From Corynebacterium sp. (lineage in GTDB: Bacteria; Actinomycetota; Actinomycetes; Mycobacteriales; Mycobacteriaceae), in assembly GCF_030152825.1 (NCBI RefSeq), contig NZ_JASLIP010000006.1, positions 62,001 through 126,000 of the forward strand: a DNA stretch of 64,000 nt, in the 5' to 3' direction. A program made the position numbers and the translations under genes. The notes beneath the pieces were generated by a model. The model saw nothing but the letters and a program-made list of their open reading frames with translations, did not search any database and was not told the origin of the DNA. Shown in pieces: positions 17,780 through 26,831 of the stretch (position 1 is the stretch's first letter; every line of letters starts with the position of its first letter).

Positions 17780-18321
17780 TGGCCTTCGGGAAAATCACCT
17801 TCGAGCCAGGTGAGAGGATCCTCGCGGAGCTGTGCCCCAACCGCCGCTCCCTGCTCTTCCCCGTGTTGGAGCTGCTGCTGATCACCGGGGTGACCTGGGC
17901 GCTGATCGGGCTGATCGACCACTTCCTCGACGCGGAGGCCCTCCGCCTGCTCGGCTATAGCTTGCCGGTGCCCAGCCAGCTGGCGCTGCACGTCAACGAT
18001 CCGCTGTACCTCACCGCCCAGTGGGGCCGGCGCGCGCTGGTGGTGCTGTGGATCTTCCTGGCCTGGCGGCGCTGCGGGCGGCAGATGATCTTCCGCGCCC
18101 GCAGCCGAATGATGCTCACTAACGAGCGCCTCATCACCGCCACCGGGCACTGGCGTAGCCAGACCGCACAGGTGCCGCTGGAGTACATCGTGGATGCCCG
18201 CGCGAAGGGCTCCACCGTCTCCGTGTTCGTGATGGGAACCCGCAATCCGATCGTGCTGCGGGACGTGCCCTATGCCAAACGCTTCGTCCGCCTGATCCGC
18301 AGTTACACGCGGGCACTATGA
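17779..18321 (+). CDS. PH-domain (YdbT-like) membrane protein
   Basis: 180 residues. Residues about 1-25 are hydrophilic, helices at about 26-48 and 78-95 cross the membrane, and residues about 100-175 look like a bacterial PH domain (bPH2: ARSRMMLTNERLITATG, then a beta-rich stretch). ATG at 17779 overlaps the birA stop (TGATG) and its own TGA overlaps purK (ATGA), so birA, this gene and purK form one coupled operon. The M. tuberculosis counterpart lies between birA and purK too (Rv3278c). Molecular role unknown. Confidence 0.85.
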   Translation: MAFGKITFEPGERILAELCPNRRSLLFPVLELLLITGVTWALIGLIDHFLDAEALRLLGYSLPVPSQLALHVNDPLYLTAQWGRRALVVLWIFLAWRRCGRQMIFRARSRMMLTNERLITATGHWRSQTAQVPLEYIVDARAKGSTVSVFVMGTRNPIVLRDVPYAKRFVRLIRSYTRAL

Positions 18322-19652
18322 TTGGCCGTGTGAAAGATTCAGCTCATTCTTCTGCACCATCCGGTTCCGACTCCACCGCTGATTCCGGCATGACGCGCGC
18401 CGCCGACTGCTCCATCGCCCGGGCGGCTGCCCACGCGCCGGGCGCCCCGTTGGTCACCATCATCGGTGATGGCCAGCTGGCCCGCATGATGCAGCAGGAG
18501 GCCGTGGAATTGGGCCTGTCTGCCCGCGTGCTCGCCGGCTCCGCCGATGCCTCCGCCGCGCAGGTCACTGCAGACGTCGTGCTGGGGGACTACACCAATA
18601 AGGCGCACGTCGCGGAGGTCTCCAAGGACGCCGACGCCGTGACCTTCGACCACGAGCACGTGCCGAACGAGTTCCTCGACGATCTCATCGCCGCGGGCAT
18701 CAACGTCCAGCCGCAGCCGAAGGCCCTGATCAATGCGCAGGACAAGCTGGTCCAGCGCCGGCGCCTCTCCGAGTTGGGCGCCCCGGTCCCGGCCTTCACG
18801 GCCATCGAGAACACCGAGGACGCCGCCGCCTTCTGGGCTACCACCGGCGGCAAGGTCTGCCTCAAGGCCCGCCGCGGCGGTTACGACGGCAAGGGCGTGT
18901 GGTTCCCGGGCTCCGAGGCCGAGCTCAAGAAGCTGGTCGCCGAGCTGTTGGACAAGGGCGTGTCGTTGATGGCCGAGAAGAAGGTTGAGCTTGTCCGCGA
19001 GCTCTCCGCCCTGGTCGCCCGCACCCCGTCGGGGGAGGCGAAGGCCTGGCCGATCACCGAGTCCGTGCAGGAGCGCGGCATCTGCGTGGAGGCCGTCGCC
19101 CCCGCACCGGGTCACGACGGCGAGGTTCTCAATCAGGCTCGCGAACTGTCCCGCACCATCGCCACCGAGCTGGACGTCACCGGCGTGCTCGCCGTTGAGC
19201 TCTTCGAGTTCCGCGACGCCGACGGTGAGCTGGCGATCAGCGTCAACGAGCTGGCCATGCGCCCGCACAACACCGGCCACTGGACCCAGAACGGTTCCGT
19301 GACCAGCCAGTTCGAGCAGCACCTGCGCGCGGTGTTGGACCGCCCGCTGGGCAGCACGGATCTCACCGCGCCCGCCACTGTCATGGCCAATGTGCTGGGG
19401 CACGACGACGCCGACCCAGCCATGCCAATGCACGAGCGAATGGACCAGGTGTGGCGCCGCTTTCCGGCGGCGAAGATCCACATGTACGGCAAGGATTGGC
19501 GCCCGCGCCGCAAGATCGGGCACGTGAACCTCTCCCTGCCCGCCGACCAGCCCGCGACCGACGAAGCGGTGGCACAGCTGCGCCGCGACGCCCGCCTGGC
19601 TGCGGACTTCCTCGTCGCTGCCGAGTGGTCCGACGGCTGGACCGAGGCCTAG
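18318..19652 (+). CDS. purK: N5-carboxyaminoimidazole ribonucleotide synthase
   Basis: 444 residues; about 50 longer than most PurK because of a Ser/Ala-rich N-terminal extension before VTIIGDGQLARMM (normally near residue 10). ATP-grasp enzyme that carboxylates AIR with bicarbonate in de novo purine synthesis. Visible: VTFDHEHV (family motif usually TxExE), KARRGGYDGKG, the ATP-binding MAEKKVELVRELS, and the metal-binding segment NELAMRPHNTGHWT. A GTG at 18327 (VKDS) is a possible alternative start. Next to purE, which uses its product. Confidence 0.95.
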   Translation: MIGRVKDSAHSSAPSGSDSTADSGMTRAADCSIARAAAHAPGAPLVTIIGDGQLARMMQQEAVELGLSARVLAGSADASAAQVTADVVLGDYTNKAHVAEVSKDADAVTFDHEHVPNEFLDDLIAAGINVQPQPKALINAQDKLVQRRRLSELGAPVPAFTAIENTEDAAAFWATTGGKVCLKARRGGYDGKGVWFPGSEAELKKLVAELLDKGVSLMAEKKVELVRELSALVARTPSGEAKAWPITESVQERGICVEAVAPAPGHDGEVLNQARELSRTIATELDVTGVLAVELFEFRDADGELAISVNELAMRPHNTGHWTQNGSVTSQFEQHLRAVLDRPLGSTDLTAPATVMANVLGHDDADPAMPMHERMDQVWRRFPAAKIHMYGKDWRPRRKIGHVNLSLPADQPATDEAVAQLRRDARLAADFLVAAEWSDGWTEA

Positions 19653-19681
19653 AAAACGATCAGCCCCAGGAGGCACACAAC

Positions 19682-20209
19682 ATGACTGATAACAAGAACT
19701 CTGCCCCCACCGGCCCACAGGTCGGCCTGATCATGGGCTCCGATTCCGACTGGCCGACCGTCGAGCCCGCCGCCGAGGTGCTGGCGGAGTTCGGCATCCC
19801 GATGGAAATTGGCGTGGTCTCCGCGCACCGCACCCCGGAGCGCATGCTTGACTACGCCCGCGAGGCGCACAAGAACGGCGTGAAGGTCATCATCGCCTGC
19901 GCTGGTGGTGCCGCGCACCTGCCGGGCATGGTCTCCGCAGCCACGCCGCTGCCGGTCATCGGCATCCCACGTGCCCTGAAGAACCTCGACGGCCTGGACT
20001 CCCTGCTCTCCATCGTGCAGATGCCGGCGGGCGTTCCGACCGCCACCGTCTCCATCGATGGTGCGAAGAACGCCGGCCTGCTGGCCGTCCGCATGCTCGC
20101 GGTGGCTGACCCGGAGCTCATGGCGCGCATGGTGAAGTACCAGGAGGATATGCGCGATAGCGTCATGGAGAAGGACGCCGCCCTCAAGCGCAAGCTCCTC
20201 GGCGAGTAG
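19682..20209 (+). CDS. purE: N5-CAIR mutase (PurE)
   Basis: 175 residues from ATG at 19682 with CCAGGAGG upstream. Moves the carboxylate of N5-CAIR to give CAIR. Visible: the N-terminal GSDSDWPT loop, the SAHRTPERM motif with the essential His, and AGGAAHLPGM. The gene follows purK by 29 bp, and a strong terminator follows it, closing the birA operon. Confidence 0.97.
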   Translation: MTDNKNSAPTGPQVGLIMGSDSDWPTVEPAAEVLAEFGIPMEIGVVSAHRTPERMLDYAREAHKNGVKVIIACAGGAAHLPGMVSAATPLPVIGIPRALKNLDGLDSLLSIVQMPAGVPTATVSIDGAKNAGLLAVRMLAVADPELMARMVKYQEDMRDSVMEKDAALKRKLLGE

Positions 20210-20274
20210 TTACCAACCGCCGCAGCTACCGGGCAATGCGGCTGCCGGGCCGCGCCGCCCGGCAAAGCCAAAGA

Positions 20275-20298
20275 AAAAGCGCCCCTCGGGGCGCTTTT
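20275..20298 (+). terminator. Intrinsic terminator after purE
   Basis: AAAAGCGCCCC pairs with GGGGCGCTTTT around a two-base turn (effectively a four-base loop), followed by ATGTTTT. The A-rich 5' side makes it bidirectional, so it can also stop the leftward tus operon ending at 20349. Confidence 0.85.
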
Positions 20299-20348
20299 AT
20301 GTTTTCCATCACCGCCAGGGGCGATCGTTGTCCTGCGTGAGCTCGGCT

Positions 20349-20693
20349 CTAGTACTCCCGGTAGCGGCGGTAGCCACGCCACACGAGCCAGCTCAGCAGC
20401 AGCAGGACCGCGAAGAACACTCCGGGCCAGGGGGAGGGCTCGGGCTGGAATACATTCCACACTGCCTGCACCCCGGCCAGCAGGGTGAAGAAGCCCACGA
20501 AGCCCAGGGCGGACTCCCAGACCAGCTTCTTGCGCTGGCCTTCCGGGTCCACATCGCCGGTTGGTGCGCCACTCCGGGCAGCTCCAGCGGCGCGCTCGTC
20601 CGATCCACCGGTGCGCTCGTCCAGCCCGCTGGCAGCCCCGCCGACTGGCCGATCCTTGCGCGCGTCCCGCGCCGCATCCTCAGGCTTCGACAC
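20349..20693 (-). CDS. Small two-helix membrane protein at end of trehalose-importer operon
   Basis: 114 residues from GTG at 20693 (AGGGGTGG upstream; a TTG at 20699 would add two residues). A hydrophilic, charged, Gly/Ala/Arg-rich first half (about 1-58) is followed by two membrane helices (about 62-80 and 90-108) and a YRRYREY tail. It starts 12 bp after tusG. C. glutamicum has a small membrane protein at the same place (from memory), so it may be a conserved accessory, but its role is unknown. Confidence 0.7.
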   Translation of the reverse strand: MSKPEDAARDARKDRPVGGAASGLDERTGGSDERAAGAARSGAPTGDVDPEGQRKKLVWESALGFVGFFTLLAGVQAVWNVFQPEPSPWPGVFFAVLLLLSWLVWRGYRRYREY

Positions 20694-20705
20694 GATCAAC
20701 CACCC

Positions 20706-21536
20706 CTACTTCACGCCACCGGCGGTGAGCCCGGAGACGATGCGGCGCTGGAAGACCAGCACCATCACGACCAGCGGCACCGTCACCAGCGCACCAGCAG
20801 CCATCGTCGCCGCGTACGGGAACTCGTAGGCCGAGGCCCCGGAGAAGCGGGCGATCGCCACCGTTACCGGCTCCACCGCAGGGGTGGACAGCTGCTTGGC
20901 GAGCATGAACTCGTTCCAGGTCGCGATGAACGCCAGGATGGCCGTCGTAAACAGAGCGGGCGTGGCCAGCGGAAGAATGACCTTGCGGAAAGCCAGGCCA
21001 CGGGAGGCGCCGTCCACGCGGGCGGCCTCCTCCAGCTTCCAGGGCAGCTCGCGGAAGAAGCTGGTCAGCGTGTACACCGTCAGTGGCAGCACGAAGGAGA
21101 TATTCGGGATGATCATCGCCTGGTAGGTGCCGATCCACTCGATCTTCGAGAAGAGCTGGAACAGCGGGGTGACCAGCGCGATACCCGGGAACATCGAGGC
21201 CGCCAGGATAATGCCCGTGACCAGCCCCTTGCCGCGGAAGTCCACGCGGGCCAGCGCGTAGGCGGTGAACACGCCCACCGTGAGCGCAATCGCGGTGGTC
21301 GCGGCACCGATGAGTAGCGAGTTGCCGATCGCCCGGAGGAAGTTATTGCCCGCGTCAGTGGCCAGCGCGTCGCGGAAGTTCTCCAGCGTGAGGTGGCTGG
21401 GCAGCGGGTTGGTGGAGAAGGTGTAGCGCTTGTCGCGCAGCGCGGTGACCACCATCCAGTAGAACGGCGCGAGCCCCCACGCCAGGATCACGATGACGGC
21501 GAGGTAGTTACGCAGAGTCTGGGTTGCCTTCTTCAT
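20706..21536 (-). CDS. tusG: Trehalose ABC importer permease TusG
   Basis: 276 residues, six membrane helices. MalG/SugB-type permease; the EAA loop that docks on the ATPase is visible as EEAARVDGASRGLAFRKVILPLA near 175-197. ATG at 21536 overlaps the tusF stop (ATGA). Trehalose specificity is inferred from the gene order, which matches the C. glutamicum Tus and M. tuberculosis LpqY-SugABC systems; the latter recycles trehalose released when mycolates are transferred to the wall. Confidence 0.88.
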   Translation of the reverse strand: MKKATQTLRNYLAVIVILAWGLAPFYWMVVTALRDKRYTFSTNPLPSHLTLENFRDALATDAGNNFLRAIGNSLLIGAATTAIALTVGVFTAYALARVDFRGKGLVTGIILAASMFPGIALVTPLFQLFSKIEWIGTYQAMIIPNISFVLPLTVYTLTSFFRELPWKLEEAARVDGASRGLAFRKVILPLATPALFTTAILAFIATWNEFMLAKQLSTPAVEPVTVAIARFSGASAYEFPYAATMAAGALVTVPLVVMVLVFQRRIVSGLTAGGVK

Positions 21537-22732
21537 CGCTGTCCTCCCGTCGCTGCGGTATCCACGGTGTTCGCGCTCTTGGCGCTCGTTGCGTTGCCCT
21601 TGTCGGGGACGTCGCCGCGGTCGGCCTCAGCCTTACCGTCCTTCTTCTTCGTGGCGACGCTCCCGCCGCGCAGCCTGCTCAGCAGAGACTTCTTTGGCTT
21701 GCTACCCGTCTCCTGGGTCCCCCCGATATCGGCGCCCAGGAACCTCACCATCACGTAGGCCACCCCGAAGATCAGCAGGAAGATGAGGGTGGACAGGGCG
21801 GAGGCGGAGTTGTAGTTGCCCTGCTTGGTATCCGTAATCACCAGCTGGCTGATCACGGCGGTGGGGGAGTTGGAGGACTCGGAGATCATGATGACCGGCA
21901 GGTCGTACATGCGCAGCGCGTCCAGGGTGCGGAAGAGCACCGCGACCATCAGCGCCGGGCGGACCAACGGCAGGGTGATCTGGGTGAACTGCTGCCACTT
22001 GGAGGCGCCGTCCACGCGCGCGGCCTCGTAGACACCCTGCGGGATCATCTGCAGGCCGGCGAGGATCAGCAGCGCCATGAAGGGTGCGGTCTTCCACACG
22101 TCCGCGATGATCACCGCGAAGCGGGCGGCCCAAGGGTCGGTGGTCCAGTGGATCTGGGTGCCGAGCAGGGAGTTGATGATGCCCTGGTCGGCGAAGATGA
22201 ACTGCCAGAGCTTCGCCGTCACGGCGGTGGGGATCGCCCAGGGCACGAGCACGGCGGCGCGCAGCAGGCCGCGGCCGAGGAAGCTGCGGTTCATCACCAG
22301 TGCCATCCATAGGCCCAGCAGGGTCTCCAGGCTGACGGTGACCACCACGAAGAACAGGGTGATGCCGAGCGCGGGGTAGAAGTCCGTCGGCAGCATGCCG
22401 GAGGTGCACTCCACCACGGTGCCGTTCGGGCTCATGCAGCGCTGGGCAATCCATGTGAGGTAGTGGTCGAAGCCCGCGAAGCCACCCTCCACGAACATGC
22501 CCGTGTCTGGGTCGAGGTGCCGGTTGGCCTGGAAGGAAAGATAGATAGCCCGCAGGATCGGGTAGCCGATGACCAGGGCCAGCAGCAGCATGGCCGGGCC
22601 GACGAGCCAGACTGCGCGCAGGTCGCGGCGGGGCTTGCTGGGGCGTGCCGCCTTCGCCTTCCTGCCGTGCGGCGCGGCACCCGGTGCAGGCGCCTGGTCG
22701 GCCGGTGCCGCCGATGTCGGCGAGGTGCTCAC
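21533..22732 (-). CDS. tusF: Trehalose ABC importer permease TusF
   Basis: 399 residues from GTG at 22732, chosen for AAAGGAG seven bases upstream. MalF-type permease: a charged Pro/Ala/Lys N-terminal tail of about 40 residues, the first helix LVGPAMLLLALVIGYPIL, a periplasmic loop with Cys residues, and the EAA loop EAARVDGASKWQQFTQITLP near 240-260. It differs from most relatives in a long charged C-terminal tail (about 50 residues, KKSLLSRLRGG to the end, Lys/Asp/Ala-rich). Translationally coupled to tusG. Confidence 0.88.
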   Translation of the reverse strand: MSTSPTSAAPADQAPAPGAAPHGRKAKAARPSKPRRDLRAVWLVGPAMLLLALVIGYPILRAIYLSFQANRHLDPDTGMFVEGGFAGFDHYLTWIAQRCMSPNGTVVECTSGMLPTDFYPALGITLFFVVVTVSLETLLGLWMALVMNRSFLGRGLLRAAVLVPWAIPTAVTAKLWQFIFADQGIINSLLGTQIHWTTDPWAARFAVIIADVWKTAPFMALLILAGLQMIPQGVYEAARVDGASKWQQFTQITLPLVRPALMVAVLFRTLDALRMYDLPVIMISESSNSPTAVISQLVITDTKQGNYNSASALSTLIFLLIFGVAYVMVRFLGADIGGTQETGSKPKKSLLSRLRGGSVATKKKDGKAEADRGDVPDKGNATSAKSANTVDTAATGGQR

Positions 22733-22825
22733 AGGCTTTCTCCTTTTGCCGTTGACGGGCCCGCCGGGGAGACCAGCGGGCGGGTTGCACAAAAAGCATA
22801 GTCGCCACCCTCGACAGAAATGGCG

Positions 22826-22862
22826 AGGCGGCCACCACATCATGGTGATGCGGTGGCCGCCT
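22826..22862 (-). other. Long hairpin between tusE and tusF
   Basis: AGGCGGCCACC pairs with GGTGGCCGCCT, and inside it CATCA pairs with TGATG around a TGG loop, with one A/C mismatch: 16 pairs in 37 nt. On the leftward transcript it lies 37 nt after the tusE stop and is followed by a weaker hairpin and a T5 run near 22797. It may protect the binding-protein message and limit read-through into the permeases, as in other sugar-importer operons. Confidence 0.7.
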
Positions 22863-22898
22863 GAGTATCGCGCATAGCGACGAGAGGGGAAGAGGCGC

Positions 22899-24152
22899 TT
22901 AGTCCTGCGCGGACTCGATGGCCTTCTTCATGTCCTCGGTAGCCTTGTCGACCTCGCGCTTCTGGGTCAGGGCTGCGTAGGAGTTATCCTGCACCGCCTT
23001 GGACAGAGCGTCGTAGGTCGGGGAGGCCGGGCGCGGCTTCGCGTTCTCCAGGGAGACCTTCAGGGCCTCCATGTACGGGAACTCCTTCTGGATGTCCTCC
23101 TCGTCGTAGATGCTTGCCAGCACCGGCGGGAAGGATGCCTTGGCGAAGGAACGCTGGTTCTCCTCGTTGATGATGAACTCGATGAACTCCTTGGCCGTGG
23201 CCTTGTGCTTGGAGTTGACGTTGATGCCGTTGTTGTAGCCACCCAGGGTGGACACGCCGACGCCGTCCTTACCGACCAGCGGGGAGACCTCGGTCTTGCC
23301 CTTCACCGCGGAGCCCTCCTCCTCGGCGTTGGTGTACATGTACGGCCAGTTGATGGCCATTGCGGTCTGGCCCTGCGTGAAGGCGAGGTTGACCTCTTCC
23401 TCGGTTGCGCCGGTGGAGGCGGAGGAGATGGTCTTGTCTTGGTAGGCGTCCACGAGAGCCTGCAGGCCCTCCTGGGACTTCTCATCGGTGACGGTGACGT
23501 TGCCGTCACCGTCCATGATGGCCCCGCCCCAGCCGCGCATGAAGCTGTCGGTCATGACGGTCAGGCCCTCGTACTGCTTCAGGGTCGCGGTCAGGCAGTC
23601 CTGGTCCTTGACCTCCTTGCACTTCTCGACGAGCGCGTCCCAGTTCTCCGGGGTCTCCTTGACGATGTCGGTGTTGCGGTACAGCAGCTGCGCGTTGGTG
23701 TTCTGCGGCAGCGCGTAGAGCTTGTCGTTGTAGGTTGCGGACTCCACGGTCGGCTGCAGCAGCTTGCTGGTGTCGACCTCGAGGTCGCCCTCCAGCGGTG
23801 CGAGCCAGCCGTTGGCTGCGAACTGCGCGGTCCAGACGACGTCCAGTGCCATGACGTCGATGTCATCCTGACCCGCCTGCAGGGACTGCACCAGGGTGTC
23901 GCGCTGGGCGTCGGCCTCACCGGCGAGCTCCTGGAGCTTCACCTGCTCGTCCGGGTGCTCCTCGTTCCACGCGTCGATGATCGGGCGGAGCTTGTCGGTG
24001 TCGTTCTTGCCCATCGCGAAGGTGATGGGGCCGCGGGCGTCGGCGCCCTCCTGGCCCTTGGCGGAGTCGTCGGAGCCGCCGTCGGAGCAGGCTGCCAGAG
24101 CCATGCCGGATGCCGCGAGGATGGCCAGCATCTTCTTGTACTGGTTTGCCAT
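22899..24152 (-). CDS. tusE: Trehalose-binding lipoprotein TusE
   Basis: 417 residues. Signal peptide with lipobox ALAAC (Cys22), so the mature protein is lipid-anchored outside the cell. Family 1 solute-binding protein (MalE/LpqY type): ITFAMGKNDTDKLRPIIDAWNEEHPD at the mature start and a typical C-terminal lobe with AMAINWPYMY. It delivers trehalose to TusFG. A divergent gap of 188 bp to tusK and a long hairpin before tusF suggest it is the most strongly expressed gene of the set. The small membrane protein that C. glutamicum has between tusE and tusF (from memory) is absent. Confidence 0.9.
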   Translation of the reverse strand: MANQYKKMLAILAASGMALAACSDGGSDDSAKGQEGADARGPITFAMGKNDTDKLRPIIDAWNEEHPDEQVKLQELAGEADAQRDTLVQSLQAGQDDIDVMALDVVWTAQFAANGWLAPLEGDLEVDTSKLLQPTVESATYNDKLYALPQNTNAQLLYRNTDIVKETPENWDALVEKCKEVKDQDCLTATLKQYEGLTVMTDSFMRGWGGAIMDGDGNVTVTDEKSQEGLQALVDAYQDKTISSASTGATEEEVNLAFTQGQTAMAINWPYMYTNAEEEGSAVKGKTEVSPLVGKDGVGVSTLGGYNNGINVNSKHKATAKEFIEFIINEENQRSFAKASFPPVLASIYDEEDIQKEFPYMEALKVSLENAKPRPASPTYDALSKAVQDNSYAALTQKREVDKATEDMKKAIESAQD

Positions 24153-24340
24153 AGTGGAGCCTTTCTAGAAGGTATTCCCGGCTGACCGTTCCCGGCGAGA
24201 GATACAGGGAAGCGACCCACCAACGCGCCGTGGGGCACGCTGATGAGTGTCAGTCAGCGGGAAAGCTGAAAAGTCTGCACCCCAAGTTTAGGTAATCGGG
24301 GGGGTAGATCCCACGATGAATATCTTTCTAGTGGTGAATT

Positions 24341-25417
24341 CTAGCCCCGGCTGTTACCCCCGACCCGCTCCTGGGTCTGGGCGTCGAAGAAGTGGATCCG
24401 GGCGCCTGCCGCGGGGGAAATCACCACGGTCTCCCCGATGGCGGGCTGCGCGCCTGCCCCACCCCTGGCCACGAGGGTGCCGTAGTCCGTCTCTGCATAG
24501 ATATAGGAGTCCGCGCCGAGCTCCTCGACGAGGCTGACCTCGCCGCGCACGCCGTTGGCCGAGCCCGCGGTGTCGAGGGTGAGGTGCTCCGGGCGCACGC
24601 CCACGATCAGCTCCTTAGCGCCACCATTGCCCGCGTAGCCGGCCGGCAGGGTCTCATCGAAACCCGGCAGCGGCTCGGTCGTGGTCAGCAGGTTCATCGC
24701 CGGCGAGCCGATGAAGCCGGCCACGAAGGCGTTATCCGGGTTCTCGTAGAGCTCCTTCGGGCTGGCCACCTGCTGCAGCACGCCGTCGTTGAGGACGGCC
24801 ACGCGGTCGCCCATCGTCATCGCCTCCACCTGGTCGTGGGTGACGTAGACGGTGGTCACTCCCAGGTTCTTCTGCAGTTTCACGATCTGCGCGCGGGTCT
24901 GGACGCGCAGCTTGGCGTCCAGGTTGGACAGCGGCTCGTCCATGAGGAAGACCTGCGGCTCGCGGACGATCGCCCGGCCCATGGCCACGCGCTGGCGCTG
25001 GCCACCGGAAAGGTCCTTCGGCTTGCGGTCCAGGAACTCCTCCAGCCCCAGGATCTCCGCCGCGCGGTCCACCCGCTCGGCGATCTCGGACTTCGAGCGC
25101 TTGGCGACCTTCAGCGCAAAGCCCATGTTCTCTCGCACCGTCATGTGCGGGTAGAGGGCGTAGTCCTGGAAGACCATCGCGATGTCGCGAGCGGCCGGCT
25201 CAGTGCCGGTGACATCCTTGCCGCCGATGGCGATGTGCCCGCCGCTCGTCGCCTCCAGGCCGGCGAGCGCGCGCAGCGTAGTGGACTTTCCACAGCCGGA
25301 CGGCCCCACGAGCACCAGGAACTCGCCGTCGGCGATGTGCAGGTCGAGGTCCCGCACGCTGGGTCGTTCCGCGCCGGGGTACTGGATCGTTACGTCATCG
25401 AATTTCACGTCGGCCAT
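24341..25417 (-). CDS. tusK: Trehalose ABC importer ATPase TusK
   Basis: 358 residues. MalK/UgpC-type ATPase: Walker A GPSGCGKST at about 38-46, Q-loop FQDYALYPHM, signature LSGGQRQRVA, Walker B VFLMDEPLSNLDAK, H-loop YVTHDQ, then a C-terminal TOBE/MalK regulatory domain from about 240 (VGVRPEHL, GADSYIYAE). First gene of the leftward tus operon; divergent from the histidine kinase gene with only 61 bp between start codons. Confidence 0.92.
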   Translation of the reverse strand: MADVKFDDVTIQYPGAERPSVRDLDLHIADGEFLVLVGPSGCGKSTTLRALAGLEATSGGHIAIGGKDVTGTEPAARDIAMVFQDYALYPHMTVRENMGFALKVAKRSKSEIAERVDRAAEILGLEEFLDRKPKDLSGGQRQRVAMGRAIVREPQVFLMDEPLSNLDAKLRVQTRAQIVKLQKNLGVTTVYVTHDQVEAMTMGDRVAVLNDGVLQQVASPKELYENPDNAFVAGFIGSPAMNLLTTTEPLPGFDETLPAGYAGNGGAKELIVGVRPEHLTLDTAGSANGVRGEVSLVEELGADSYIYAETDYGTLVARGGAGAQPAIGETVVISPAAGARIHFFDAQTQERVGGNSRG

Positions 25418-25478
25418 GGGGAAGATGATACTTCAGGACGACGAAGCCCCGCCCCAGCCGACCCTAGAATGTCGAACT

Positions 25479-26732
25479 ATGCCCGAAAGCAAAGTTCCCG
25501 GCGCGCTCGCTCCCAGCACTATGGGGTCCAGCACCCTCGGCTCCACCGCGGCGTGGTGGCGGGATCCCGGCCGCCGCCTGCAGTTCCTCGTTATTTCGCT
25601 GCTTTTCCTGCTGCTCGCCCTCCCGGAGATTGGCGTCGCCTATGACCAGCTCGGAGGGTGGCAGGGGACGATGCTTTTCGCTGGTCTCGCCATCTCCTAC
25701 ACGGGCCTGCTCGCCCAGCAATGGCGCGTGGAGCTGGGGGTGGCGCTTATCGCGGTCGGCCTGGCCCTCTCCACGCTGTCCAATGGTTTTGTAGTGTTAC
25801 TCGGGTATCCGCTGGTGTGCTGGCAGGTGTACGTGATCCGAGCTCATCTGCCGCGGCGCCGGAGGATGTGGCTGACGATCGCAGTGGTCGGAAGCCTCGC
25901 GGCGATCACCTTTCAGTTCATCGTAAACCGGCTAAATAACCCGATCTTTGAGGAAGAAAACAGCCTAGAGGCGGTGCTGGCCGAGCCAGAGGTATGGCTG
26001 ACCATCGGCTTGGCGAGCCTGCTGGCCCTCGTGTCCATCGCACTGTGCTGGCAGTTCGGTAAGCAGGCCTATGCGCGCCAGGTGGAGGTCGCCAACCTCG
26101 CCGCCCGCGCGGAACTGGCTACGCTCTCCGAGCGAAACCGCATCGCCCGAGAGATGCACGATATTGTCGCGCATTCCCTGACCGTGGTGATCGCGCAGGC
26201 TGATGGCGGCCGTTACGCGGGGCGCAAGGATCCGGAGAAAGCCATCGAGGCGCTCGAAACGATCTCCACCCGCGGGCGTGAGGCGCTGACGCAGATGCGC
26301 AGCCTGCTCTCCGTCCTCCACACGGAGGATAACCGGGACGTCACCGCCACCCCGGGCATTTCCGGTATCCAGGACCTCATCAGCGACGCCAACCGCTCCG
26401 GCGCCCACGCCATCCTCGCAGTCGCGGGGGAGGAAGCTCCGCTCGACGAGGCGAAGGGGCTGACCGTCTACCGGGTGGTGCAGGAATCCCTCACCAACGT
26501 CATTAAGCACGCGGGCCCCGCCGAGGTGCGCGTCCGCTTGCTGTGGGAGGACGAGCGCCTGACCGTCATGGTGGATAACGCGCCGGGCGAGGAGCAGCTG
26601 ACGGGCAGCGGCCGGGGACTGACCGGCATTAAAGAGCGCGTGCGGATCCACGGTGGGAAGGCCAGCTGGGGGTCGAGCGCGCTCTTCCCCGGCGGGTGGA
26701 ATGTCACGGCCACCATCCCACTCGGTGCGTAG
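25479..26732 (+). CDS. Sensor histidine kinase (NarL/DesK-type)
   Basis: 417 residues from ATG at 25479; TAGAAT at 25465-25470 lies eight bases before it, so the mRNA may be leaderless. About six membrane helices in the first 190 residues with almost no extracellular domain, so sensing is probably within the membrane. HisKA_3 dimerisation domain with the phosphorylated His227 in REMHDIVAHSL, then an HATPase domain (VVQESLTNVIKHA, GRGLTGIKERV). Its partner regulator is downstream, followed by an ABC transporter, an arrangement typical of envelope-stress or antimicrobial-peptide sensors. Ligand unknown. Confidence 0.92.
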   Translation: MPESKVPGALAPSTMGSSTLGSTAAWWRDPGRRLQFLVISLLFLLLALPEIGVAYDQLGGWQGTMLFAGLAISYTGLLAQQWRVELGVALIAVGLALSTLSNGFVVLLGYPLVCWQVYVIRAHLPRRRRMWLTIAVVGSLAAITFQFIVNRLNNPIFEEENSLEAVLAEPEVWLTIGLASLLALVSIALCWQFGKQAYARQVEVANLAARAELATLSERNRIAREMHDIVAHSLTVVIAQADGGRYAGRKDPEKAIEALETISTRGREALTQMRSLLSVLHTEDNRDVTATPGISGIQDLISDANRSGAHAILAVAGEEAPLDEAKGLTVYRVVQESLTNVIKHAGPAEVRVRLLWEDERLTVMVDNAPGEEQLTGSGRGLTGIKERVRIHGGKASWGSSALFPGGWNVTATIPLGA

Positions 26733-26831
26733 GGGGCTGCGTGTGTGACCACAGTGCTACCGTGACGGCAGCAGCTGCAGAAGGCAGCACTCATGAAGGA
26801 AGAATTTTTACGAGGCGAGGGGCGAAGAAGC

